Shown: positions 16,758 to 24,102 of the stretch, piece by piece
How the letters are laid out: each line of letters begins with the position of its first letter
Position numbering within the stretch: position 1 is the stretch's first letter
From: DASWKG01 sp036396755
Lineage (GTDB): Bacteria > Actinomycetota > UBA4738 > CALAEC01
DNA: 50,567 bases
Assembly: GCA_036396755.1 (NCBI GenBank)
Contig: DASWKG010000029.1
Location: 1 to 50,567, forward strand
Direction of reading: 5' to 3'
The notes under the pieces: model-generated
The model's database searches: none
What the model saw: the letters and a program-made list of their open reading frames with translations, nothing else
Told to the model about the DNA's origin: nothing
Translations under genes and position numbers: made by a program

Positions 16758-17920
16758 GCGCCGAGGATCCCCGAGAGCTGGGGCACCCCACCGAGGTCCC
16801 CGGCGCCGGAGCCGCTTCCCCTCCGGTCGCCTCTTCGGCTGCGCCCGAGCCAGCCCTCCCGGGCAACTCTCAACCTATGGTCGAGTCTCCACCTCCGAGG
16901 GCTCGCGTCATCGCCGTGGCGAACCAGAAGGGCGGCGTCGGCAAGAGCACCACAGCGGTCAATCTCTCGGCCGCGCTCGCCGAGCGGGGGAGCCGGGTGC
17001 TGGTCGTGGACATGGACCCTCAGGGCAACGCGTCCACCGGCCTGGGTATCCCGCCCGTGGAGCGCGCGATCACCACCTACGACGTCCTCACCGAGACGTC
17101 CGGCCCCCGCGAGGCCGTGATGAAGACCGCGATCGACGGGCTGTTCGCCATCCCGTCCACCATCGACCTGGCGGGCGCCGAGATCGAGCTGGTCAGCCAG
17201 TTCTCGCGGGAGATGCGGATGACCCGGGCGATCGCCGACCTCGCCCCCGACTACGACTTCATCATCATCGACTGCCCTCCCTCACTTGGGCTCCTCACCG
17301 TCAACGCCCTCGCAGCCGCCGGGGAGCTCCTCGTGCCGATCCAGTGCGAGTACTACGCGCTGGAGGGCCTGGGGCAGCTCCTTCGAAACGTGCGGCTGGT
17401 CCAACAGAACCTCAACCCCAAGTTGAGGCTTTCGGGCATCGTGCTCACGATGTTCGACCCCCGGACCAAGCTGGCCGAGCAGGTCGTGGCCGAGGTTCAG
17501 CGGTACTTCGGGCCTCGTGTGTATGAGAGCCTCATACCGCGCACCGTGCGGCTCTCCGAGGCCCCCGGCTACGGGCAGCCGATCACGACCTACGACCCGA
17601 GCTCCCGCGGTGCGGAGGCCTACCGGGAGCTCGCCGCTGAGGTGGAGGAGGGGGTCAGGGGCGGAGATGCTCCGCTTCCGACCGGGGACCTGCCCGACGT
17701 CATCCTGACCGAGCCCACGCCGGACTCGGAGAGCGCCGCAGCGCAGGACGGCGGTCTCGGCCCCGCGGAGGCGGCCGGTGGCGCCCCGGGCCCCGGGGCG
17801 AACCCCGCCGCGGCGGCTCCGCTCGAGCCCCCGGGCGATGGCCCGGTCGAGACGCCCCCATCGGGTGAAGCCGCCGCGCCGGTCGGAGGGCCGATGGGTG
17901 CCCGGAGGGAGGAGACATGA
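16754..17920 (+). CDS. parA: Chromosome partitioning ATPase ParA
   Basis: 388 residues from GTG 16754. The deviant Walker A KGGVGKSTTAVNLSAAL (about residues 59-75), Walker A' VDMDPQGNASTG and Walker B DYDFIIIDCPPSLGLL are all present. Compared with typical ParA (about 260-300 residues) there is a Pro/Ala-rich N-terminal extension of about 50 residues and an acidic Pro/Ala/Gly tail of about 90 residues. ParA drives segregation of ParB-bound origins. Start overlaps rsmG; the end overlaps parB as ATGA. Confidence 0.95.
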   Translation: MSAEDPRELGHPTEVPGAGAASPPVASSAAPEPALPGNSQPMVESPPPRARVIAVANQKGGVGKSTTAVNLSAALAERGSRVLVVDMDPQGNASTGLGIPPVERAITTYDVLTETSGPREAVMKTAIDGLFAIPSTIDLAGAEIELVSQFSREMRMTRAIADLAPDYDFIIIDCPPSLGLLTVNALAAAGELLVPIQCEYYALEGLGQLLRNVRLVQQNLNPKLRLSGIVLTMFDPRTKLAEQVVAEVQRYFGPRVYESLIPRTVRLSEAPGYGQPITTYDPSSRGAEAYRELAAEVEEGVRGGDAPLPTGDLPDVILTEPTPDSESAAAQDGGLGPAEAAGGAPGPGANPAAAAPLEPPGDGPVETPPSGEAAAPVGGPMGARREET

Positions 17921-18801
17921 CCAAGCAGCGAGGCGGGCTCGGCAGGGGGCTCTCGGCCTTGATCCCCGGGGCGACCGAGGACACCGGCCTCCTCGAGATC
18001 CCCGTCGGGGCGATCGCGCCGAACACCCGCCAGCCGCGCGAGGCGTTCGAGGAGGAGGCGCTCACCTCGCTCGCGCGCTCCATCCGCGAGGTGGGGGTCC
18101 TTCAGCCGGTCGTCGTCCGGCTGCGCGAGGGGGGCTACGAGCTGGTGGCGGGGGAGCGGCGCCTTCGGGCCGCCAAGATGGCCGGCCTGGCGACCATCCC
18201 GGCGATCGTCCGTGAAACCGACGACACCGAGTCCCTGCGCGAGGCGCTGATCGAGAACCTGCACCGGGAGGACCTGAACGCCCTCGAGCAGGCCGCCGCC
18301 TTCCAGGAGCTGCTCGACGAGCTCGGCGTCTCGCACGACACCCTCGGCGAGCGCCTCGGCTACTCGCGCTCGCACATCACCAACACCATCCGCCTCCTCC
18401 AGCTCCCGGCCACCGTGCAGCGGATGCTCGTCGAGGGTCGCCTCTCGTCGGGCCACGCCAGGGCGCTGCTGGGGCTTGACGACACCGAGGCGCAGGAAGC
18501 CCTCGCGCTCCGGGTCCTGGCCGAGGACCTGTCGGTCCGGGACGTCGAAGCGCTGGTCGCCGCCTACCGCGACGGGGACACCTCGGCGCCCGCGCGCCGC
18601 GCGCCGCGCGAGCCCGACCCGAGGGCGGCCGAGGTCGAGGAGCTCCTGTCCGATGCGCTCGCAACACGGGTGCGCCTCCAGCTCGGCAGGCGGAAGGGGA
18701 AGCTCATCGTCGAGTTCGGCTCCGAGGACGACCTCGCCCGCATCGTCGAGATGATCGTGGTCGCCGCCCGGCGGTCCGGCACGGAGCCACCACCGCAGTG
18801 A
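17917..18801 (+). CDS. parB: Chromosome partitioning protein ParB
   Basis: 294 residues. The N-terminal GLGRGLSALIPG is the ParA-interacting start. The CTPase/ParB-N domain carries NTRQPREAF, GERRLRAAKMAGL and ENLHREDLNALEQA. The helix-turn-helix is LGERLGYSRSHITNTIRLLQLP, followed by LSSGHARALLGL. A C-terminal dimerisation segment ends in VEMIVVAARR. It should bind the two parS sites 1.8 kb upstream and slide as a CTP clamp. Confidence 0.96.
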   Translation: MTKQRGGLGRGLSALIPGATEDTGLLEIPVGAIAPNTRQPREAFEEEALTSLARSIREVGVLQPVVVRLREGGYELVAGERRLRAAKMAGLATIPAIVRETDDTESLREALIENLHREDLNALEQAAAFQELLDELGVSHDTLGERLGYSRSHITNTIRLLQLPATVQRMLVEGRLSSGHARALLGLDDTEAQEALALRVLAEDLSVRDVEALVAAYRDGDTSAPARRAPREPDPRAAEVEELLSDALATRVRLQLGRRKGKLIVEFGSEDDLARIVEMIVVAARRSGTEPPPQ

Positions 18802-18890
18802 GCGAGGGGGCACGCGCCGCGCTGGCGGCCGCGCTGGGCGCGCTGCTCGGTCTCTCGCTCCTGGCGGCGTCGTCCCGGCGCCACGCCTGA
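18798..18890 (+). CDS. Candidate 30-aa membrane microprotein after parB
   Basis: GTG 18798 overlaps the parB TGA as GTGA. The frame reads 30 codons to TGA 18888-18890, with the GNAT gene ATG two bases later. The product has a short polar start (MSEGARAA), a hydrophobic stretch of about 16 residues (LAAALGALLGLSLLAA) and a basic end (SSRRHA): a single-pass topology. Coupled starts on both sides and no wasted bases argue for translation. It is too short for homology judgement and could be chance. Confidence 0.4.
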   Translation: MSEGARAALAAALGALLGLSLLAASSRRHA

Positions 18891-18892
18891 GC

Positions 18893-19462
18893 ATGTCCCG
18901 CAGCATCGCCGACGTGTCCCTCGACAACCTCCACCTCCTGCCCGGCGAGGTGCGTGGCAGCGTCTTCTGGGAGCTCGACCCCGACGTCGGCGGCGTCGAT
19001 CCCGAGCTGCACAAGGAGGAGTGGTTCTCCTCGACCCTTCTGGAGTGGGGCCCCTGCGGGAAGGTCATGGTCGAGGACGAGCGGGCGGTCGCGTTCGCGC
19101 AGTTCGCCCCGGCGTCGCTCTTCCCTCGGCTCGCGTCCTATCGGTGCGGGCGGGTGTCGGCCGATGCGTTGTATCTCGCGTACTGCTACGTCGTCCGCAA
19201 GCGCCGAGGCCGCAAGCTGGGGACCGAGATGCTGCGGTCGGTCGGTCGTGACGCCGCCGGCCGCGGGTTCCGCGCGCTCGAGTCGCTGGGGGAGCGGACG
19301 TGGCAGGGCGGCTGGGTCCTGCCGGCCGCGTTCCTCGAGGCGAACCGCTTCACGGTGGTTCGCGAGGATGCCGAGGTGCCGCTCCTCCGGCTCGATCTGT
19401 GGGAAGCCGCGGCGCCGGCGGAGGCCCGCCACACGGCCGCGGCCGCGCTGCCCGCGACCTGA
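18893..19462 (+). CDS. GNAT-family N-acetyltransferase next to parB
   Basis: 189 residues. The acetyl-CoA loop is VVRKRRGRKLGTEMLRSVG, the GNAT motif A, preceded by a beta strand YLAYCYVV and followed by ERTWQGGWVLPAAFLEANRF, the family motif B. M. tuberculosis has an uncharacterised protein (Rv3916c) in the same place beside parB; equivalence is inferred from position and fold. Substrate unknown. It converges on cwlM with a 0-1 bp gap. Confidence 0.75.
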   Translation: MSRSIADVSLDNLHLLPGEVRGSVFWELDPDVGGVDPELHKEEWFSSTLLEWGPCGKVMVEDERAVAFAQFAPASLFPRLASYRCGRVSADALYLAYCYVVRKRRGRKLGTEMLRSVGRDAAGRGFRALESLGERTWQGGWVLPAAFLEANRFTVVREDAEVPLLRLDLWEAAAPAEARHTAAAALPAT

Positions 19463-20539
19463 TCAGACCTCGGCGGCCCGCCCTGCGAAGAACCCCTCGA
19501 GCGCCTCGGCCATCGCCACGGCCAGCTCGTGGGGGAGCCGTCCTTCGGAGAGGATTCGCTCCTCCCTCGGGTTCGTGATGAAGCACGGCTCGACGTGGAC
19601 GGCGGGCATGGGGGTTTCACGGAGGAGCGGGTAGGTCTTGGGGTGCGTTCGACCGTCCTTCATCCCCAGGGCGATCAGGTGCTCCTGCACCATCTCGGCG
19701 AGCGCCCGTCCCGCCACCGAGACCGAGCCCTCGCGGCCGAAGTAGTAGCACGAAGCCCCCTCGGCGGCCGGGTCGCCGTGGCTCCCCATGTGGATGCTGA
19801 TGAGGGCGTCGGCGCCGCTCTCGCCGGCCCGGGCGACCCGCTCCTCCGACGGGAGGTCCTCCCCGGGCTCGCGCAGCAGGACCGGCTTCGCTCCTCGCTC
19901 GCGCAGCTCCTCGGCGAGCCGCTCGCAGAGCGCATAGGTGGCCTCGGCCTCGATGAGGCCGCCCGGTCCGACCGCGCCGGGGTCGCCGGGTCCGTGGCCG
20001 GCGTCGAGCGCGACGAGCCTGCCGGCCAGCGAGCCCGCCTCACGCAGGGCCTCGGTCTCACGGACCCCCGTTCTCCCGATGCCGCCGCCGCGCGGCTGGA
20101 TGCGCTCGAGCGCCTCCCAGGTGGTGGTCCCCACGATGCCGTCGGGCGCCAGCCCCACGTTGCGTTGGAACTCCTTGATCGCCCGGGCCGTCTGCTCGCC
20201 GAGGATCCCGTCCTCGCGGCCGGGATCGAACCCGAGCGGGTTCAGCCGCTGCTGGAGGGCGCGGACGTCGTCGCCGCGGAAGTGAGGGGAGCGGAGGTAC
20301 AGGACCCGGTCGCCGAGCGAGTACCCGGCCTCGACGAGCGCGCCCCACGTCGACGGGCCCACGAGGCCGTCGGCGAGCAGCCCCCGCCGCTGCTGGAAGT
20401 CCCGGACGGCGCGGTCGGTCGCGGGGCCGAATCGGGCGGCCTGGATCTCGGCCTGCTCGACCGGGAAGCCGAGGGACTGGAGGCGGGCCTGGACGTCGCG
20501 GATCTCGTCGCCCGTATCGCCCTGCCGGAAGGCTCTCAT
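19463..20539 (-). CDS. cwlM: CwlM-like peptidoglycan amidase-fold protein
   Basis: 358 residues. Two peptidoglycan-binding repeats lie at about 5-70 (VQARLQSLGF...GLVGPSTWGAL) and 80-145 (LQQRLNPLGF...GIVGTTTWEAL). An Amidase_3 domain follows at about 175-355. Zinc/catalytic positions all seem present: H182 (ALDAGHGPGDPG), E197 (GLIEAEATY), H250 (ISIHMGSHGD), E317 (VEPCFITNPREE). There is no signal peptide, so the protein should be cytoplasmic. In mycobacteria CwlM is a cytoplasmic, phosphorylation-controlled activator of MurA rather than a hydrolase, and its gene also follows trxC. Lies 43 bp after trxA; CATACT 6 nt before its ATG may be a local promoter. Confidence 0.88.
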   Translation of the reverse strand: MRAFRQGDTGDEIRDVQARLQSLGFPVEQAEIQAARFGPATDRAVRDFQQRRGLLADGLVGPSTWGALVEAGYSLGDRVLYLRSPHFRGDDVRALQQRLNPLGFDPGREDGILGEQTARAIKEFQRNVGLAPDGIVGTTTWEALERIQPRGGGIGRTGVRETEALREAGSLAGRLVALDAGHGPGDPGAVGPGGLIEAEATYALCERLAEELRERGAKPVLLREPGEDLPSEERVARAGESGADALISIHMGSHGDPAAEGASCYYFGREGSVSVAGRALAEMVQEHLIALGMKDGRTHPKTYPLLRETPMPAVHVEPCFITNPREERILSEGRLPHELAVAMAEALEGFFAGRAAEV

Positions 20540-20582
20540 CCGGCGAGTATGGACTATCGAGGAAAGACTGCCGCCGGGCGGG

Positions 20583-20915
20583 CTACCCCGCGACGTGCTG
20601 CTGGATCTCCTGGAGGATGAACTCCTTGGGGCGGGCGCCGACCACCCTCGCGAGCTCCTCGCCGCCCTTGAACAGGATGAGGGTCGGGATGCTCATCACG
20701 CCGTAGCGCTGGGCGGTTGCGGGGTTGTCGTCGACGTTCAGCTTGGCGACCTGCAGGGTCTCCTTCTGCTCACGGCCGATCTCCTCGACGACGGGGGAGA
20801 CCATGTGGCATGGAACGCACCAGTCGGCCCAGAAGTCCACGAGGACCGGCTTCTCCGACTTCAGTACCTCCTGCTCGAAGCCTGCGTCGGTCGCGGTCAT
20901 GATGTCGTCGGCCAT
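20583..20915 (-). CDS. trxA: Thioredoxin
   Basis: 110 residues with the active site WCVPC at 32-36, preceded by LVDFWAD. The cis-proline motif is SIPTLILFKGG. The W-C-x-P-C active site has V in place of G, a minor variation. GGAGG lies 8 nt upstream of the ATG. It is reduced by the TrxB encoded in the same cluster. An M23 peptidase gene separates the two, and trxA has its own sigma-R-like promoter. Confidence 0.96.
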   Translation of the reverse strand: MADDIMTATDAGFEQEVLKSEKPVLVDFWADWCVPCHMVSPVVEEIGREQKETLQVAKLNVDDNPATAQRYGVMSIPTLILFKGGEELARVVGARPKEFILQEIQQHVAG

Positions 20916-20979
20916 CTGGGTTCCTCCTTCGTCACGGATGTGGATCGGCGGGGTGTCGCACTGCTCTCTCGGAGTGTGA

Positions 20980-21007
20980 AACCTCGCCCGGTCCCTCGGA
21001 TATTCCC
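20980..21007 (-). promoter_or_regulatory. Sigma-R/sigma-H-like promoter of trxA
   Basis: The minus strand reads GGGAAT (21007-21002), 19 bp spacer, GTT (20982-20980). This fits GGAAT-N18/19-GTT, the consensus of the thiol-stress ECF sigma factors SigR of Streptomyces and SigH of mycobacteria, which drive trx genes there. It overlaps the 3' end region of the M23 gene's neighbourhood and leaves a leader of about 55 nt. Confidence 0.6.
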
Positions 21008-21008
21008 A

Positions 21009-21701
21009 CTATGCAGGGTCGCCATACAGCCTGTCCACGACCCGCGCCCGAGCCGCGCCGGTGAGGCTCTCGAGCCGCCCCTCGCCGGCGGCCGTTGCCG
21101 AGGCGGCTCGCCGGTACCACCGGCTCACGAGCGGGTAGGGGTCGATCCAGCCGTCGGGGCCCTCGATGCCGAAGTGCAGGTGCGGCGGGAACTCGTCGGT
21201 CCACCCGGGCGGGCCGTAGCCGGTGTTGCCGACCTCGCCGAGCATCGTCCCCGCTTCGACCGCGCGACCCGGAGCGATGTCCGGAGCGATCGCCGACAGA
21301 TGCGCGTAGAAGTAGTAGCGGCCATCGTCACCGCGCACGCCGACCCGGGTGCCCGAGTAGAAGGTCCAGCCCGTCGCCTCGACCCTCCCCGGGGAGGCGG
21401 AGAGCACCGGGGTTCCCTCCTCGGCGACGATGTCGACGCCCTCGTGGAACCCGACGAGCTGCCACCGGCCGTCGATCAGGCGGAAGCGCGCGTCGTGCCA
21501 GTCGTCCTCGAACTCGATCACCGAGCGCCAGCTCGTGCGTGCGAGGGGGAAGGTCATGCCGTCGACCAGAACGGGCCGGAAGTAGGCGGGGGGCGGTCGA
21601 GCGCCGCCGCCGCTCGCGGGCGTGGCGGCCGGGACCGTCGCACCGCCCTGCCAGACGAGGATCGAGAGCAGGCAGAGCGCGGAGGCCCGGCGGAGGGTCA
21701 G
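21009..21701 (-). CDS. Secreted M23-family metallopeptidase, apparent CTG start
   Basis: Catalytic segments: FHEGVDI (H and D four residues apart), YFYAHL and PPHLHFGIE supply the zinc and catalytic residues of a LytM-like endopeptidase. From ATG 21557 the protein would be 182 residues without a signal. The frame is open further upstream with no ATG, GTG or TTG, and reads LTLRRASALCLLSILVW, a clear signal peptide, from a CTG at 21701. That CTG overlaps the trxB TGA as CTGA, and GGAGG lies 10 nt before it, so I start there (230 residues). It likely cleaves peptidoglycan peptides outside the membrane. Confidence 0.78.
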   Translation of the reverse strand: MTLRRASALCLLSILVWQGGATVPAATPASGGGARPPPAYFRPVLVDGMTFPLARTSWRSVIEFEDDWHDARFRLIDGRWQLVGFHEGVDIVAEEGTPVLSASPGRVEATGWTFYSGTRVGVRGDDGRYYFYAHLSAIAPDIAPGRAVEAGTMLGEVGNTGYGPPGWTDEFPPHLHFGIEGPDGWIDPYPLVSRWYRRAASATAAGEGRLESLTGAARARVVDRLYGDPA

Positions 21702-22630
21702 TGCCCCTGCGCCTCCAGGTACCGCTCCGCGTCCATCGCGGCCTTGCAGCCCATCCCCGCGGCGGTGATCGCCTGGCGGTAGGTGGAGTCGACGACGTCG
21801 CCGGCGGCGAACACGCCCTCGACGTTCGTCTGCGTCCCCGGCTCACGCACCACGAGGTAGCCGCTCGACATGTCGAGCTGGCCCTCGAAGATCGCGGTGT
21901 TCGGGGTGTGACCGATCGCGACGAACACGCCCCCCACGGCGAGGTCATCGGTCTCGTCGGTCTCGACGTTGCGCAGTCGCACGCCGCTCACCTTCCCGTC
22001 GCCGAGCACCTCCTCGACGACGCGGCTCCACGCGAACTCGATCTTCTCGTTCGCCTCCGCGCGGTCCTGCATGATCTTCGAGGCCCGCAGCTCGGGGCGC
22101 CGATGCACGACCGTCACCTTGTCGGCGAACCGGGTGAGGAAGAGCGCCTCCTCCATCGCGGAGTCGCCGCCGCCGACGACCGCGAGCTCCTGGCCGCGGA
22201 AGAAGAAGCCGTCGCAGGTGGCGCAGGTCGAGACCCCGTGCCCGAGGAGCTTCCGCTCGGACTCGAGCCCCAGCATCTTCGCCTTCGCGCCGGTCGCGAC
22301 GATCACCGTGCGGGCCCGGTACTCCTCGTCGCCCGACCACACACGGAAGGGACGCTCGGAGAGGTCCACCCGCGTGGCCTCCTGGTGCAGCATCTCGGCG
22401 CCGAACCGGACGGCCTGCTTCTCCATGAGCTCCATCAGCTCGGGGCCGAGGATGCCCTCGGGGAAGCCGGGGAAGTTCTCCACGTCGGTCGTGAGCATCA
22501 GCTGGCCGCCGGCCTCGAAGCCCTTCAGCACCAGCGGCTCGAGGTTCGCGCGAGCCGCGTACAGGGCCGCCGTGAAACCGGCGGGCCCGGACCCGATCAC
22601 GACGACGTTCCGCTCGCTCACCATGCGCAT
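21698..22630 (-). CDS. trxB: Thioredoxin reductase
   Basis: 310 residues. FAD-binding VVVIGSGPAGFTAALYAAR, redox-active CATC at about 136-139 (STCATCDGFFFRG), NADPH-binding GGGDSAMEEALFL and the C-terminal FAAGDVVDSTYRQAITAAGMG with FAD contacts. It reduces thioredoxin with NADPH. Start choice: ATG 22630 or ATG 22624, the latter with GAGAGA 6 nt upstream. A sigma-R-like promoter lies directly upstream, so trxB need not depend on the long operon. Confidence 0.96.
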   Translation of the reverse strand: MRMVSERNVVVIGSGPAGFTAALYAARANLEPLVLKGFEAGGQLMLTTDVENFPGFPEGILGPELMELMEKQAVRFGAEMLHQEATRVDLSERPFRVWSGDEEYRARTVIVATGAKAKMLGLESERKLLGHGVSTCATCDGFFFRGQELAVVGGGDSAMEEALFLTRFADKVTVVHRRPELRASKIMQDRAEANEKIEFAWSRVVEEVLGDGKVSGVRLRNVETDETDDLAVGGVFVAIGHTPNTAIFEGQLDMSSGYLVVREPGTQTNVEGVFAAGDVVDSTYRQAITAAGMGCKAAMDAERYLEAQGH

Positions 22631-22664
22631 TCTCTCACAGGGGGTTGAGGCCTCCGGAGTGAGG

Positions 22665-22690
22665 AACCGCCGGCGGCGCCCGGAGATTCC
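22665..22690 (-). promoter_or_regulatory. Sigma-R/sigma-H-like promoter of trxB
   Basis: The minus strand reads GGAAT (22690-22686), 18 bp spacer, GTT (22667-22665), an exact match to GGAAT-N18-GTT. The predicted start is about 30 nt before the trxB ATG. It sits in the short gap between the anti-sigma gene and trxB. Confidence 0.65.
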
Positions 22691-22702
22691 GCGCCGCGGG
22701 CG

Positions 22703-23533
22703 CTAGAGCTTCTGGAAGGCGTAGTGGAGGGGGGCGCAGCCCTCCCGCGACACGGCGACGAGGGTGACGCGGTCGTAGGGGGCGTCGGCGTCGGGGCCCT
22801 GGAGGAAGACCGCGAGGTAGGCGGGCTCGTCGCGGAAGGCGGCCTCCTCGATGAGGAACGGGGACACGATTCCCTCCGGGGCCACGGTCCCGGTGACGCA
22901 GGAGATCGCCGTTCCCGCGCGCTGATCGAGGTCCCGCAGGTCGAAGCTCGCGTAGAAGTCCCGCGCCGTCGGCGGGAACCCGGCGTCGATCGCGGCGACG
23001 GCTTCCTCGGCGAGCCGCGGCGCGAGCTCGGCGAGGAGCTCGGGGTCGTAGCTCGTGTCGGAGACGCGGAACTTGGGATAGGCGCTCGCCGAAGTGAGCG
23101 CGGCGGGGCTGTCGGCCGCCGGCTCGGCCGTCGTCGCATCCTCCGCGTCGGCTCCGCCGCGCCCCCCCCCCTCGGCCGCCGGTGCGGAGGTCTGCTCGCC
23201 GGCCGCGTCGCCGCCGACCGTGTCCGGCCCGCCCGACATGCCGACCCAAACCAGCACGCCCACGATCGCGGCCGCGGCCGCCGTGGCCCCCGCGCGCATC
23301 GCGAAGCCGCCCGCCCGCCCGGTGCCGCGGACTCGGCGACGGACCTCGAGCGCGATGCCGGAAGGAGCGTCGACCTCGGGGAGCGCCGCGACCGCCGCGC
23401 GCGCGAGGCCTGCCGCTGCCACCTCGTCGCGGCACCGCTCGCACCCGGCCAGGTGCGCGTCGACGCGGGCCCGCTCTTCGGGCCCGAGGGTGCCGTCGAC
23501 GTACTCGGCCAGCAGGTCCTCTGGGTGGGTCAC
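22703..23533 (-). CDS. Anti-sigma factor with zinc-finger domain
   Basis: 276 residues from GTG 23533, overlapping the sigma gene stop as GTGA, with AGGAGG 4 nt upstream. The N-terminal zf-HC2 domain has HLAGCERCRDEV, the H-x3-C-x2-C zinc motif of anti-sigma domains. One membrane span (about 90-108, TAAAAAIVGVLVWVGM) separates it from an acidic Ala/Gly linker and a folded extracytoplasmic domain of about 150 residues with two cysteines. It should sequester the adjacent ECF sigma factor at the membrane. In M. tuberculosis the gene beside sigM plays this part. Confidence 0.85.
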   Translation of the reverse strand: MTHPEDLLAEYVDGTLGPEERARVDAHLAGCERCRDEVAAAGLARAAVAALPEVDAPSGIALEVRRRVRGTGRAGGFAMRAGATAAAAAIVGVLVWVGMSGGPDTVGGDAAGEQTSAPAAEGGGRGGADAEDATTAEPAADSPAALTSASAYPKFRVSDTSYDPELLAELAPRLAEEAVAAIDAGFPPTARDFYASFDLRDLDQRAGTAISCVTGTVAPEGIVSPFLIEEAAFRDEPAYLAVFLQGPDADAPYDRVTLVAVSREGCAPLHYAFQKL

Positions 23534-24102
23534 TTTGCCTCCTGGAACTTCGACGGGTCGGACCCCTCCGGCGGTTCCCCACCGAGGGCCCGGGCCAGGG
23601 CGAGGCGGGCCCGGTGGATCCGCGACTTCACGGTCCCGAGCGGCGCGCCGATCGCCTGGGCGACCTCCTCGTAGGGGAGGTCCTGCAGGTCGTGGAGCAG
23701 GAGGACGACGCGGTACTCCTCGGGCAGCTGGCGGAGACCGCGCTCCACGTCGGCCGCGGCGGCTGCCTGCGACGCCGGGTCCCCGCCGCGGCCCTGTTCC
23801 TCGGGCGGCTCCTCCTCGGCCGGGCGCTCGCGCATGCGCTTGCGCAGCGTGTCGTGGCACACGTTCACGGCCACCCGGTAGAGCCAGGTGCTGAACTTCG
23901 AGTCCCCGCGGAAGCCCGAGAGCTTCCGCATGCAGCTGACGAAGACGTCCTGGGTGGCGTCGGCCGCGTCCTCGGGGCGGCCGAGCATCCGGTAGCAGAG
24001 CCCGTAGATCCGATCCTGGTGGCGCTCGACGAGCGCGCCCATCGCGGACCGGTCCCCCCGGAGGAACCCGCGGACCAGCTCCTCGTCGGGGACGTCAGCC
24101 AC
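23530..24102 (-). CDS. ECF RNA polymerase sigma factor, SigM-like
   Basis: 190 residues. Region 2 (GALVERHQDRIYGLCYRMLG, DATQDVFVSCMRKL, FSTWLYRVAVNVCHD) and region 4 (LPEEYRVVLLLHDLQDLPY, APLGTVKSRIHRARL) are joined by a Pro/Glu/Gly linker. The place between kinase/MurJ genes and the anti-sigma/trxB genes equals that of sigM in mycobacteria; the gene name is not certain. The start overlaps the kinase end by 8 bp. Its own promoter target is not identifiable here. Confidence 0.92.
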   Translation of the reverse strand: MADVPDEELVRGFLRGDRSAMGALVERHQDRIYGLCYRMLGRPEDAADATQDVFVSCMRKLSGFRGDSKFSTWLYRVAVNVCHDTLRKRMRERPAEEEPPEEQGRGGDPASQAAAAADVERGLRQLPEEYRVVLLLHDLQDLPYEEVAQAIGAPLGTVKSRIHRARLALARALGGEPPEGSDPSKFQEAK

